A stretch of 64,000 bases of DNA, taken from CAKSST01 sp045535505 (GTDB lineage Bacteria; Bacillota; Clostridia; Oscillospirales; Acutalibacteraceae). The stretch is taken from the NCBI GenBank assembly GCA_045535505.1, contig JAZSLU010000032.1, forward strand, positions 1 through 64,000. The letters are read 5' to 3'. Below the pieces are notes generated by a model, which saw only the letters and a list, made by a program, of their open reading frames with translations, was not told where the DNA came from and did no database searches. The position numbers were made by a program, and so were the translations under genes. Numbering within the stretch: the first letter of the stretch is position 1; every line of letters begins with the position of its first letter. Shown one piece after another: positions 1-8,580 of the stretch.

Positions 1-82
1 CCTTGCGCTGTTCTTTTTTGTGTATATTTTAAGCGGCTTTTGAATATTATTTAACAGTAATAAAAGAAAGGCGAGGTTTTGT
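1..82 (+). other. Intergenic start of window, possible end of an upstream gene
   Basis: Open frames entering from the left edge stop at about 32, 43 and 54 in the three plus-strand frames. The frame ending at 43 would read as a hydrophobic C-terminus and the one ending at 54 as a mixed one, so I cannot say which, if any, is an upstream gene. A GAGG ribosome binding site for the next gene lies near 72-76. A GTATATT/AATATTAT pair near 20-50 could be a sigma-E type promoter, which would suit sipL, but the match is weak. Confidence 0.3.
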
Positions 83-1612
83 ATGGAATTGAATGTTACA
101 AAGCACAGCGTGGCTGTTAATGAAACTGTATTTACACAAACAGTTGAACAACCGATAGACATAAGTATCTCTTTACCTGATTACTGTGATGATATAGTCA
201 GCATTTTAAAGTGTAGGGTAGAGCCTTACATATCTTCAAAAAATATAAACGGTCAAAATGTTATGATAGAGGGTAATGCGGTAACGACCTTAATTTATCT
301 TACTGATGATAGAAAAATAAGAAGCGTAGAGTATATTTATCCTTTTGCAAAAACAGTTGACACTAAAATGGATTGTAACGATATGAACGTTTTTGTAAGT
401 GCAAAAAGCGAATATGTCAACTGCAGAGCCCTTACACAAAGAAAGGCAGACGTTCATGGAAGTATATCGGTTTGCGTCAAGGCTATTTGTGCTAAAAAGG
501 CTGATGTGGTAGTTGACATTGAGGCTGACCATATGCAATTTTATAGAAAAAATGTCAACAGCACAATGCAACTTGGTTGTAATGATAAGTGTTTAATAAT
601 TGACGAGGAGTTTGCTCTTGATAACTTAAATGATACTCCTATGGGTATAGTCCGATATGATTTGCATACTACCGTTAAGGACTGTAAAATTATCGGCAAT
701 AAAGCTGTTGTAAAAGGAGAGGCAACCTTAGATGTTTTGTATTACAGCGTAAACGAAAAAATATGCAGATTTTGCGAAAGTGTACCTTTCAGTCAGATTG
801 TTGAATCAGACGGATTTAATGACGAATGTGAATGCAGCGCCAAACTTGAGGTTATGTCTAAAGATTTGCGCATTCAAAACGCAGGACAGAAGGACAGCGC
901 ATTTTATCTTAACGCAAAAATATGTGTTAACGTATTTTCAATGTGCAATAACGAAATTCCTGTTATAATTGATGCTTTTTCAACCGACTATGAAACAGAA
1001 CTTGCTCAAAAAAATATAACTTTTGAATGGATAAATCAAAAAATTAATGAAAAATTTTTGTGTAAGAAAAACCTTGAATTTGGCGAAATGACGGTTTCGG
1101 AGGTTGTGGATTTTAAATGTGACGCATCTGTACTTGAGGTGCAGTTGCAAAATAAGCAACTGGTTATAAATGGTGTTGTTATGATTTGTGTAATGTTCTA
1201 CGACCGTGACGGTGTGCCTCATTATTGTGAAAAACCTGTCGAGTTTAAATATTGCTGTAACGTTGCAAACGAGCCTGAGGGCTTTAGATGTGAACCTATA
1301 ATTGATGCCGTTGCTTCCAACTTTACAATTACAGGCGATAACTGTATAGAGGCAAGAGTAGAACTTTGTGTTAATGCCGATTTATATTCGGTTGAGCAAA
1401 AACTTGCCGTTTGTGACGTTAGGGTATTAGAAAACGAAAGAAAAAATAAAAGCACAAAAGGTGCGCTTGTAATCTATTATGCCAAGTGCAACGAAAGCGT
1501 GTGGAACATTGCACGCAAATATAACACATCACCCACACATATAAAGCACGTCAATAATATTGAGAACGATATGTTGTGTGAGGATATAACCTTATTAATT
1601 CCTTGTAAATAG
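83..1612 (+). CDS. sipL: SipL-like spore coat/cortex morphogenetic protein (SPOCS + LysM)
   Basis: 509 residues. Three stretches resemble the SPOCS/DUF3794 domain (roughly residues 55-90, 210-245 and 380-415), each with a beta-rich V-x-G-x-x-x-x-x-x-x-Y core. The last ~50 residues form a LysM module (around YYAKCNESVWNIARKYNTSP). This architecture is that of SipL, the clostridial partner of SpoIVA, which localises the basement layer of the coat on the forespore in the mother cell; it takes the place of SpoVID of Bacillus. No signal peptide is visible, as expected for a mother-cell cytosolic protein. It is followed by its own terminator, so it appears monocistronic. The domain call is firm; the SipL orthology rests on architecture. 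Confidence 0.85.
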   Translation: MELNVTKHSVAVNETVFTQTVEQPIDISISLPDYCDDIVSILKCRVEPYISSKNINGQNVMIEGNAVTTLIYLTDDRKIRSVEYIYPFAKTVDTKMDCNDMNVFVSAKSEYVNCRALTQRKADVHGSISVCVKAICAKKADVVVDIEADHMQFYRKNVNSTMQLGCNDKCLIIDEEFALDNLNDTPMGIVRYDLHTTVKDCKIIGNKAVVKGEATLDVLYYSVNEKICRFCESVPFSQIVESDGFNDECECSAKLEVMSKDLRIQNAGQKDSAFYLNAKICVNVFSMCNNEIPVIIDAFSTDYETELAQKNITFEWINQKINEKFLCKKNLEFGEMTVSEVVDFKCDASVLEVQLQNKQLVINGVVMICVMFYDRDGVPHYCEKPVEFKYCCNVANEPEGFRCEPIIDAVASNFTITGDNCIEARVELCVNADLYSVEQKLAVCDVRVLENERKNKSTKGALVIYYAKCNESVWNIARKYNTSPTHIKHVNNIENDMLCEDITLLIPCK

Positions 1613-1633
1613 AGAAATTTTGGCTTATAACAT

Positions 1634-1662
1634 TTGACATTTTGCTTTATAAGTTGTATTAT
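1634..1662 (+). promoter_or_regulatory. Sigma-A promoter of pncB, overlapping the sipL terminator
   Basis: TTGACA (1634-1639), 17-bp spacer, TATTAT (1657-1662). The predicted start point is near 1669, inside the left arm of the hairpin at 1663-1686. A transcript starting there lacks most of that arm and so would not form the terminator, while read-through RNA from sipL would. Confidence 0.75.
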
Positions 1663-1694
1663 TATGGCAGATGAAAATCTGCCATATTTTTTTT
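1663..1694 (+). terminator. Rho-independent terminator of sipL
   Basis: A perfect 10-bp stem (1663-1672 with 1677-1686) is closed by a GAAA tetraloop and followed by eight T residues. It lies 50 bases after the sipL stop. Confidence 0.9.
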
Positions 1695-1711
1695 CAAGGG
1701 AAATGATACTT

Positions 1712-3157
1712 ATGCGCAAAGACTTGTCAATGTTGGTTGATTTATATGAGATGACAATGGCTAATGGATTACTTCACAGTGAGTTTCGTGATACCATTGT
1801 TTATTTTGATATGTTTTTCAGAAGAACACCTGATAATGGCGGTTATGCTATTATGGCGGGTGTTGAGCAACTTATAGATTATTTTAATAATCTTAACTTT
1901 ACAAAAGAAGATATTGATTATTTGAGGTCTTTAAACCTTTTTAGCGAAGAATATCTTGAATATCTTGCTAATTTTAAGTTCACGTGCGATGTATGGGCAA
2001 TTCCTGAGGGAACGCCAATTTTCCCTCGTGAGCCGATTGTAACCGTAAAAGGTCCTGCTATACAGGCGTTTATGGTTGAAACAATGGTGTTGCTTACAAT
2101 TAATCACCAGTCATTGATTGCTACAAAAGCCAGCCGCATAACCAGAGCCGCTAAAGGACGTGCAGTATTAGAGTTTGGCGCACGTCGTGCACATAGCTAT
2201 GACGCCGCCTTCTATGGCGCTCGTGCCGCTATAATTGGTGGCTGCGTGGGTACTTCATGTGTTAAATCGGCTCAAGAGTTTAATGTTAAACCGTCGGGCA
2301 CTATGGCGCATAGCTGGGTGCAGATTTTCAAGGATGAATATACCGCTTTTAAAGAATATGCTTTGCGTTATCCTGATAGTTGTATGCTGCTTGTTGACAC
2401 ATATAATGTGCTTGAAAGTGGTATCCCTAATGCGATAAAAGTGTTTGATGAGGTGTTAACTCCTATGGGTTACCGTCCTTTAGGCATACGCATTGACAGC
2501 GGTGATATAACTTATCTCACAAAAAAAATACGCGTAATGCTTGATAGGGCAGGTTACCCCGATTGCAGAATTTGTGTTTCAAACTCGCTTGACGAATATC
2601 TTATACGCGATATGCTTATGCAGGGCGCTTGTGTTGACAGTTTTGGTGTAGGTGAGCGTCTTATAACTGCTTCAAGTGAAGCGGTTTTTGGCGGCGTTTA
2701 CAAACTTGCTGCCATTGAGCAAGACGGCAAACTAATTCCTAAAATTAAAATTAGTGAAAATACTGCAAAAATAACCTTACCCGGCTTTAAAACTACCTGG
2801 CGTTTGTATGATAACAATACAGGCAAGGCTTTGGCAGATGTTATCACACTGAACGGCGAGGAAATTGATGATACACAGCCTTACGAAATTTTTGACCCCG
2901 ATAACATTTGGAAGCGCAAGACTGTTAAAAACTTTACAGCCAAGAAACTTATGGTCAAAATTTTTGAAAGTGGCAAACAAATTTACAATAGTCCCAGCGT
3001 TAATGAAATTGCAAAATATAGAAGCGAACAGGTTGAACTTTTGTGGGAAGAAGTTAAACGTTTTGAAAAACCGCACACCTACTATGTTGACCTTTCTCAA
3101 CAGTTGTGGGATTTAAGAAACAGTCTGCTTAACAAAAAATATAAAGTAGAAGATTAA
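1712..3157 (+). CDS. pncB: Nicotinate phosphoribosyltransferase
   Basis: 481 residues. It converts nicotinate and PRPP (with ATP) to nicotinate mononucleotide in the NAD salvage (Preiss-Handler) pathway. The N-terminus MRKDLSMLVDLYEMTMANG and the GTMAHSWVQ segment with the phosphorylated histidine are characteristic, as is the EFGARRAH segment. An upstream in-frame ATG at 1634 would place the coding region across the promoter and terminator hairpin, so I reject it; AAGGG at 1696-1700 is 11 bases from the ATG at 1712. Length fits the family (about 480-490). A lipoprotein gene follows 19 bases downstream and is probably co-transcribed. Confidence 0.92.
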   Translation: MRKDLSMLVDLYEMTMANGLLHSEFRDTIVYFDMFFRRTPDNGGYAIMAGVEQLIDYFNNLNFTKEDIDYLRSLNLFSEEYLEYLANFKFTCDVWAIPEGTPIFPREPIVTVKGPAIQAFMVETMVLLTINHQSLIATKASRITRAAKGRAVLEFGARRAHSYDAAFYGARAAIIGGCVGTSCVKSAQEFNVKPSGTMAHSWVQIFKDEYTAFKEYALRYPDSCMLLVDTYNVLESGIPNAIKVFDEVLTPMGYRPLGIRIDSGDITYLTKKIRVMLDRAGYPDCRICVSNSLDEYLIRDMLMQGACVDSFGVGERLITASSEAVFGGVYKLAAIEQDGKLIPKIKISENTAKITLPGFKTTWRLYDNNTGKALADVITLNGEEIDDTQPYEIFDPDNIWKRKTVKNFTAKKLMVKIFESGKQIYNSPSVNEIAKYRSEQVELLWEEVKRFEKPHTYYVDLSQQLWDLRNSLLNKKYKVED

Positions 3158-3176
3158 TTTTGAGAGGAAAAGTGTT

Positions 3177-3716
3177 ATGAAACGTGTTTTGGCAGTTTTG
3201 CTTATATTGTGTATGATGTTTGCTTTTTGTGGCTGCGGCAACAAAAAAGCAGATGGTAACGATATTGAAGCACAAGCTTCACAAGGCAAAATACCCGAAT
3301 CGCAGTTTGCGCTCGGCACAGATGTTTCTGTAATTAAAAATGCTTTTGACCCCGAAAAAAGTGAAGAGCCGCTTCTTGAGCGCGAGGGTGAATCAACCGT
3401 AGTAATGACTATTGATAATTATGATTTTCATTATTACAAAGACAAAAAACAAAACGGAATTTCGGTTTTAGTTAGCTTTACAGATGCTTACGGTTTTGAG
3501 AATGGAATAACTATGTCTAACGACATTATTGAGGTTTTGGGTGATAAAGGTAAACTGGATGCCGCAACCGATGAACAAGTGTATTTTTTGCGTTCTGCAA
3601 CCGAGGGCTGTGAAGTGCTTTCCTACACTTACGGCGACTATAAATTAGAGTTTTATTTTATAGATTATTTCCTTGCCGCCACAAAGCTTACCGATACACG
3701 CTATTGGGTGGACTAA
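3177..3716 (+). CDS. Small lipoprotein of unknown function
   Basis: 179 residues. The N-terminus is a type II signal peptide: a short basic start, about 15 hydrophobic residues, then a lipobox-like FCGC followed by a Gly/Asn/Lys linker. The mature part is acidic and beta-rich, with an alternating DNYDFHYYKDKKQNGISVL segment, and has no domain I recognise. AGAGGAAAAG precedes the ATG. It sits between pncB and a strong terminator, so it is probably read through from pncB; I do not infer a role in NAD metabolism. It is likely anchored on the outer face of the membrane. Confidence 0.75.
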   Translation: MKRVLAVLLILCMMFAFCGCGNKKADGNDIEAQASQGKIPESQFALGTDVSVIKNAFDPEKSEEPLLEREGESTVVMTIDNYDFHYYKDKKQNGISVLVSFTDAYGFENGITMSNDIIEVLGDKGKLDAATDEQVYFLRSATEGCEVLSYTYGDYKLEFYFIDYFLAATKLTDTRYWVD

Positions 3717-3737
3717 GGCAAAGTTTTGCAAAAAATT

Positions 3738-3794
3738 TCGCGGTAGTTTGAAAGCAGTTTTAAAACGCTTATCCTACCGCGATTTTTATTTTTT
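3738..3794 (+). terminator. Terminator after the lipoprotein gene
   Basis: TCGCGGTAG (3738-3746) pairs perfectly with CTACCGCGA (3774-3782). The loop is long and contains a small second hairpin. The stem is followed by TTTTTATTTTTT. Confidence 0.75.
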
Positions 3795-3835
3795 AATGGT
3801 AATAAATTGTTAATAAAAAAGAAATAAAATACCTG

Positions 3836-3864
3836 TTGCATAAGTATATAAATTATTGTAAAAT
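3836..3864 (+). promoter_or_regulatory. Sigma-A promoter of the lon operon
   Basis: TTGCAT (3836-3841), 17-bp spacer, TAAAAT (3859-3864), about 30 bases before the lon start. I see no CIRCE-like inverted repeat or other heat-shock operator around it. Confidence 0.65.
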
Positions 3865-3893
3865 AATCGTAGTTAATTTTTTGGAGGAATTTG

Positions 3894-6287
3894 ATGATTG
3901 CTAAAGAGTCCGTAGTACGTGAAATGCCGATGCTGCCTTTGCGCGGCCTTGTTGTGTTTCCGTCAATGCTGCTTCATTTTGACGTGGGACGCGAAAAAAG
4001 TGTTGCCGCCGTTAATGAGGCTATGGAACACGGGCGTGAAATATTTGTGGTTACTCAAAGCGATATAACCGCTGAAGAGCCTACTGCTAATGAGTTATAT
4101 AATATAGGTTGTGTTGCTAAAATTCGTCAGGTTTTAAAACTGTCTGACGGAAACGTTCGCATTTTGATTGAAGGCTTGTACAGAGCCCGTCTTGATAATA
4201 TTAAAAAGACGTCGCCTTATTATACTGCAACGGTTGAAGAATGTTTGCCTAAAAATTCGCGTACAACTGTTTTGTACCGCGAAGCGCTTGTTCGCAAAGT
4301 GCGTGATTTGTTTGACAATTATTCTTCTGTTGCGCCACGACAGGCGCCCGATATAATTTTAACGGTTATGTCAAATGATAATCCCGACTTTTTATCGGAT
4401 TACATTGCCTTTAATATACCCGTTCCTGCAGATGACAAACAGTATATTTTAGAGCAGACAAACCCAATAAAAAGATTGCAGCTTGTTGCAAAATTGCTTG
4501 AACGAGAACAAGAAATTCTTAATATAGATGCCGAGATAAGTGAAAAGGTTAAAAGCCAGATTGATGAAAATCAGCGCGAGTTTTACCTTAAAGAACAACT
4601 TAAAGCAATTTCGGGCGAACTTTACGGTGAAGAGGGCGAGCAGGAAATTGAGAACTATCACGAAAAAGTTGCGGCATTAGGCGCACCACAAGAGGTTAAA
4701 GATAAACTTCACAGCGAGGTTAACAAACTTGCAAAAATGCCACATGGCTCTCATGAGGGAAGTGTTATAAGAGGATATCTTGATACTTGTTTAGAGCTCC
4801 CTTTTGGTGTTTATACAAATATCGCTACCGATGTTTTACGTTCAGCAAAAATTCTTAACCGTGATTTTTACGGTATGGAAAAGGTTAAAGAAAGAATTTT
4901 AGAATCTCTTTCGGTTTACGCTCTTGCGCCTGAAATTTCGGGACAAATTATATGTCTTGTTGGCCCTCCAGGTGTAGGTAAAACCTCAATTGCAAAAACC
5001 ATTGCCGAATGTACAAACAGAAAATATGCACGTATTGCATTGGGCGGTGTCCACGATGAGTCTGAAATTCGGGGTCATAGAAAAACATATATCGGCGCTA
5101 TGCCGGGTAAAATTATAAACGCATTTAAACAGGCGGGAAGTCAAAATCCATTAATTTTGCTTGACGAGATTGATAAATTGGGCAGCGATTTTCGCGGTGA
5201 CCCGTCAGCCGCTCTTTTAGAGGTGCTTGACGGTGAGCAAAACAGCACTTTCTGCGACCATTATGTCGATATGCCTTTTGATTTGAGCAAGGCGTTGTTT
5301 ATAACCACAGCAAATACAATGGAAACGATACCTGCGGCATTGCTTGACAGGTTAGAGGTTATCGAACTTTCAAGTTATACCAGAGAAGAAAAGTTTAACA
5401 TTGCAAAAGAACATTTGGTTAAAAAACAGCTTAAAAATCACGGTCTTAACGGTTCAAAGCTTCGCATTGCTGATGATGCGCTTTATGGTCTTATTGATTT
5501 TTATACACGTGAAGCAGGTGTTAGAAAACTTGAACGCCGCATTGGCGAAATTTGCCGTAAAGCCGCAAAACTTATTGTGTCACAAGAAAAAGCGCGTGTT
5601 GACGTTAATGCGCAAAACCTTGATGTGCTTATCGGTCACGGCAGATATCGCACAGAAGAACTTTTAGAAAAAGACGAGGTTGGCGTGGTTAACGGCCTGG
5701 CCTGGACACAAGTTGGCGGCGAGTTGATGCAACTTGAGGTTAGCGTTGTTCAAGGCAACGGCAAGTTGGAACTTACAGGCTCACTTGGTGACGTTATGCA
5801 AGAGTCTGCAAAGGCTGCCGTTACATACGTGCGAAGTTGTGCTGCAAAGTACGGTATTGACCCCGATTTTTATAAAAAATGCGATATACACATCCATGCT
5901 GTTCAAGCGGCGGTGCCAAAGGACGGTCCCTCTGCAGGTGTTACCATTGTTACGGCACTAATTTCTGCCTTAACAGGTCGTGCGGTCAAACGTGACGTTG
6001 CTATGACTGGTGAGATAAGCATTCGAGGTAGAGTGCTTGCGATAGGCGGCTTAAAAGAAAAAACAATGGCTGCTTACCGTGCTGGTGTTAAAACGGTATT
6101 TATTCCCAAAGAAAACCTGCGGGATGTTGATGAAATTGATAAAACAGTTCGTGCTGCTTTGCAGATTAAAACGGCTGAGTATTATGATGATATTGTGAAA
6201 GGCGCACTTTGTGATTGCGCTGAGGAAACGCCGCTTTTTGCGGGTGTTTCCAAAGAGGCAAGAAATACAGTTGCGATTAGTCAGTAA
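3894..6287 (+). CDS. lon: ATP-dependent protease Lon (LonA)
   Basis: 797 residues from the ATG at 3894; GGAGG at 3883-3887 is six bases upstream, so the overlapping TTG at 3891 is not needed. In order: N-terminal substrate-binding domain (REMPMLPLRGLVVFPSM), a coiled middle region, the AAA+ module with Walker A GPPGVGKT near residue 357 and Walker B LILLDEIDK, and the protease domain with catalytic Ser in DGPSAGVT near 677 and Lys in the segment after MTGEISIRGRVL. It degrades misfolded and short-lived regulatory proteins in the cytosol. The order lon then ysxC is the one seen in Bacillus. Only seven bases separate it from ysxC. Confidence 0.97.
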   Translation: MIAKESVVREMPMLPLRGLVVFPSMLLHFDVGREKSVAAVNEAMEHGREIFVVTQSDITAEEPTANELYNIGCVAKIRQVLKLSDGNVRILIEGLYRARLDNIKKTSPYYTATVEECLPKNSRTTVLYREALVRKVRDLFDNYSSVAPRQAPDIILTVMSNDNPDFLSDYIAFNIPVPADDKQYILEQTNPIKRLQLVAKLLEREQEILNIDAEISEKVKSQIDENQREFYLKEQLKAISGELYGEEGEQEIENYHEKVAALGAPQEVKDKLHSEVNKLAKMPHGSHEGSVIRGYLDTCLELPFGVYTNIATDVLRSAKILNRDFYGMEKVKERILESLSVYALAPEISGQIICLVGPPGVGKTSIAKTIAECTNRKYARIALGGVHDESEIRGHRKTYIGAMPGKIINAFKQAGSQNPLILLDEIDKLGSDFRGDPSAALLEVLDGEQNSTFCDHYVDMPFDLSKALFITTANTMETIPAALLDRLEVIELSSYTREEKFNIAKEHLVKKQLKNHGLNGSKLRIADDALYGLIDFYTREAGVRKLERRIGEICRKAAKLIVSQEKARVDVNAQNLDVLIGHGRYRTEELLEKDEVGVVNGLAWTQVGGELMQLEVSVVQGNGKLELTGSLGDVMQESAKAAVTYVRSCAAKYGIDPDFYKKCDIHIHAVQAAVPKDGPSAGVTIVTALISALTGRAVKRDVAMTGEISIRGRVLAIGGLKEKTMAAYRAGVKTVFIPKENLRDVDEIDKTVRAALQIKTAEYYDDIVKGALCDCAEETPLFAGVSKEARNTVAISQ

Positions 6288-6293
6288 AAAAAT

Positions 6294-6872
6294 ATGAATT
6301 TTTCTAATGCAGTTTTTGAACTTTCGGCAGGATTGCCTCATCAGTTGCCCGAATGCGATAAGGCAGAAGTATGCTTTTTGGGGCGTTCTAACGTCGGAAA
6401 ATCGTCACTAATTAATAAGGTGCTTGGTAGAAAAAACTTAGCATATACAGGTTCTAAACCCGGCAAAACAGTTACTATAAACTTTTATACGGTTGACGGT
6501 ATGCGTTTTGTTGATATGCCAGGTTATGGCTTTGCAAAGGTGTCTGATGCTGAAAAAGAGCGTTGGGCAACTTTGTGCGAGGGATATTTTTCATCAGGTC
6601 GTACAATAGGCGCGGCATTTCAGCTTATTGATATGCGACGTTTGCCTACCGAACAAGATATACAAATGATTGAATGTCTTGAGCAGTTTGGTTATGATTA
6701 TTACATTGTATTAACGAAAAGTGATAAGCTTAACAAAACCGAGCGCACAAAAATTCTGGCTGAATATGAAAAATTGTTACCGGGTGTTGAGGTTATACCT
6801 TTTTCGTCGCTAAAAGGCGAGGGTGTTGACCGAATTAGAGAAATTACACAAAAGGTTGGTGGTAATGAATGA
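6294..6872 (+). CDS. ysxC: Ribosome biogenesis GTPase YsxC/EngB
   Basis: 192 residues. It is a TrmE-Era-EngA class GTPase with G1 GRSNVGKS, a DMPGYGFAK segment (G3) and TKSDK (G4). YsxC acts late in assembly of the large ribosomal subunit. The ATG at 6294 follows the lon stop by six bases with no good Shine-Dalgarno, suggesting translational coupling to lon. Its stop overlaps the start of lysA (ATGA). Confidence 0.95.
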   Translation: MNFSNAVFELSAGLPHQLPECDKAEVCFLGRSNVGKSSLINKVLGRKNLAYTGSKPGKTVTINFYTVDGMRFVDMPGYGFAKVSDAEKERWATLCEGYFSSGRTIGAAFQLIDMRRLPTEQDIQMIECLEQFGYDYYIVLTKSDKLNKTERTKILAEYEKLLPGVEVIPFSSLKGEGVDRIREITQKVGGNE

Positions 6873-8167
6873 AACTAACAGTAAGCTATGGTGTTAACGA
6901 AAAAGGACATTTTACTGCAGGGCAGGTTGACGTTGTTGAACTTGCAAAGGAGTATGGTACACCTCTTTATGTTCTTAATGAGGATGATATAAGAAAACAT
7001 TGCCGCCGCTTTAAAGAGGCAATAGATGAATGCTATGATGGCAACGGTTTACCGCTTTACGCCAGTAAAGCATTTTCTTGCAAAGAAATGTATCGCATTA
7101 TTGACGACGAGGGGCTTGGTGCCGATGTTGTTTCGGGCGGCGAACTTTTTACTGCTCTTAGTGCAGGGTTTCCTGCCGAAAAGATTTTCTTCCACGGCAA
7201 TAACAAAACTGCAGATGAGTTGGATTATGCAATGAAAAGCGACGTTGGTCGCGTTGTTGTTGACAACATTCGTGAGCTTTCAATGCTTGACAATGCTGCT
7301 GCAAGATATGGAAAAATTGCAAAAATAATGTTTCGAATAAAGCCCGGTGTTGATGCCCACACGCATGATTTTATTAAGACGGGTCAGATTGATTCTAAAT
7401 TTGGTTTTGCTATTGAAACGGGAGAAGCCGTTGATGCTGTAAAAACTGCGCTACAGTTTAAAAATATTAAATTGTGCGGTATGCATTGCCATATTGGTTC
7501 TCAAATTTTTGATACGGCACCTTTTTATGAGGCCGCAAGCGTTATGATGGATTTTTTGCTGGAAATAAAAGCAAAATTCGGTATTGAGATGGCTGAACTT
7601 AATCTTGGCGGCGGTTTTGGTATTAGGTATAAAGAAGATGATACTCCTGTTACATATCGTGAGTATATTGTCGGCGTTTCAAAAATTATTAAAAATTTCT
7701 GCAAAGTGAACAACTACAACGTTCCGCGTATATACGTGGAGCCGGGCAGAGGAATTGCGGCACCCGGTTCAATGACCCTTTATACAGTTGGTTCGGTTAA
7801 AACTATACCTAACGTTCGTACCTACGTTGCAGTTGACGGCGGTATGCCCGATAACCCGCGATATATTCTTTACGGTGCCGAGTATGAGGCTGTTATAGCT
7901 AACAAAGCGGACAAGCCTCGTGATTTTAAAGCAACTATTGCAGGCAAGTGTTGTGAAAGCGGCGACCTTTTGGCAGAAAATGCAATGATTCAAAAGCCTG
8001 AATCTGACGATGTTTTGGCTGTACTTGCAACCGGTGCTTACAACTATTCGATGGCAAGTAATTACAATAGAATTCCTCGTCCTGCCGTTGTTATGGTAAA
8101 GGGTGACGGCGCAAGGGTTGTAGTAAAACGTGAGACCTTTGAAGACTTAATTAAAAACGATATATAA
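6869..8167 (+). CDS. lysA: Diaminopimelate decarboxylase
   Basis: 432 residues. It decarboxylates meso-diaminopimelate to L-lysine, the last step of lysine synthesis, with PLP. The PLP lysine sits in LYASKAFSCKEM; the substrate and phosphate-binding segments CHIGSQIFD, GGGFGIRY, EPGRG and CESGD are all present, in the order of fold type III decarboxylases. It overlaps ysxC by four bases (ATGA) and ends in a strong terminator, so it is the last gene of the lon operon. The linkage to lon-ysxC is probably transcriptional convenience only. Confidence 0.95.
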   Translation: MKLTVSYGVNEKGHFTAGQVDVVELAKEYGTPLYVLNEDDIRKHCRRFKEAIDECYDGNGLPLYASKAFSCKEMYRIIDDEGLGADVVSGGELFTALSAGFPAEKIFFHGNNKTADELDYAMKSDVGRVVVDNIRELSMLDNAAARYGKIAKIMFRIKPGVDAHTHDFIKTGQIDSKFGFAIETGEAVDAVKTALQFKNIKLCGMHCHIGSQIFDTAPFYEAASVMMDFLLEIKAKFGIEMAELNLGGGFGIRYKEDDTPVTYREYIVGVSKIIKNFCKVNNYNVPRIYVEPGRGIAAPGSMTLYTVGSVKTIPNVRTYVAVDGGMPDNPRYILYGAEYEAVIANKADKPRDFKATIAGKCCESGDLLAENAMIQKPESDDVLAVLATGAYNYSMASNYNRIPRPAVVMVKGDGARVVVKRETFEDLIKNDI

Positions 8168-8170
8168 AAA

Positions 8171-8198
8171 AAGCGGTGAAATTTCACCGCTTTTTTTA
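8171..8198. terminator. Bidirectional terminator between lysA and the 37-codon gene
   Basis: AAGCGGTGAA (8171-8180) pairs with TTCACCGCTT (8183-8192). It has an A-tract before and a T-tract after, so it can end lysA on plus and the small Cys-rich gene on minus. Confidence 0.85.
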
Positions 8199-8207
8199 TA
8201 ACAGGAC

Positions 8208-8237
8208 AACGGCACCTGCCTATTGGCAGGTGCCGTT
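8208..8237. terminator. Strong 13-bp hairpin, possibly a second terminator
   Basis: AACGGCACCTGCC (8208-8220) and its perfect reverse complement (8225-8237) are separated by TATT. The stem is very GC-rich but lacks a long T-tract on either strand. On the minus strand it lies 27 bases after the small gene and just before the bidirectional terminator, so it may protect the 3' end of that message. Confidence 0.5.
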
Positions 8238-8263
8238 TTGGGCTTTGCAGTCAATTTAAACAA

Positions 8264-8377
8264 TTAGCAACAACCGCAGCCGTTACCGCCTTCGTTATTG
8301 CCGCCGCATACTGCTAAAAGAACAATGAGGATGATTACCCAAGAGCAGCAGCTGCCGTTAAAAAGATTGTTACACAT
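8264..8377 (-). CDS. 37-residue Cys/Gly-rich small membrane protein
   Basis: Read on the minus strand, ATG at 8377-8375 to TAA at 8266-8264, preceded eight bases upstream by AAGGAGG, the best ribosome binding site in this gap. The peptide starts MCNNLFNGSCCSW, has one hydrophobic helix (VIILIVLLAV), and ends in a Gly/Asn/Cys tail (GGNGCGCC). It has seven cysteines in 37 residues. This resembles the very short high-cysteine proteins of Clostridia that databases label as chorion-like HCB proteins; that label is only a similarity name and the function is unknown. The strong RBS, the terminator behind it and the composition argue for a real gene. Confidence 0.7.
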   Translation of the reverse strand: MCNNLFNGSCCSWVIILIVLLAVCGGNNEGGNGCGCC

Positions 8378-8580
8378 ATTGCAAACCTCCTTTCGTCTTT
8401 ACAACCCATACTATGTGTAACAATAAAATTTGGTGCTAAAATTTTTTTTGGAAAATAATTTGCAATGATTACAAAGATACGGTCAAGGTAATAATTAATA
8501 TGTAAAAATTATTTTATGTTTACGGGACAGACAATACTGAATATTATGAGAGTGAATAAAGTTTAAGGCGGTAATTTTAA
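8378..8580. other. Intergenic region between two divergent genes
   Basis: AT-rich spacer of about 200 bases between the minus-strand Cys-rich gene and the plus-strand Clp ATPase gene. It holds the plus-strand promoter described separately. No convincing minus-strand sigma-A promoter was found; ACACATAGTATGG, read on minus near 8415-8402, resembles a mother-cell sigma -10 (CATA) but has no clear -35. Confidence 0.4.
8519..8547 (+). promoter_or_regulatory. Probable sigma-A promoter of the Clp ATPase gene
   Basis: TTTACG (8519-8524), 17-bp spacer, TATTAT (8542-8547), with the predicted start about 25 bases before the GTG start codon. No CtsR-type heptad repeat is visible. Confidence 0.5.

Noticed and set aside
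1634..1711. N-terminal extension of pncB starting at ATG 1634
   Set aside because: It would place the coding region over a consensus promoter and a terminator hairpin; family members begin at the MRKDLS start and the ribosome site fits ATG 1712.
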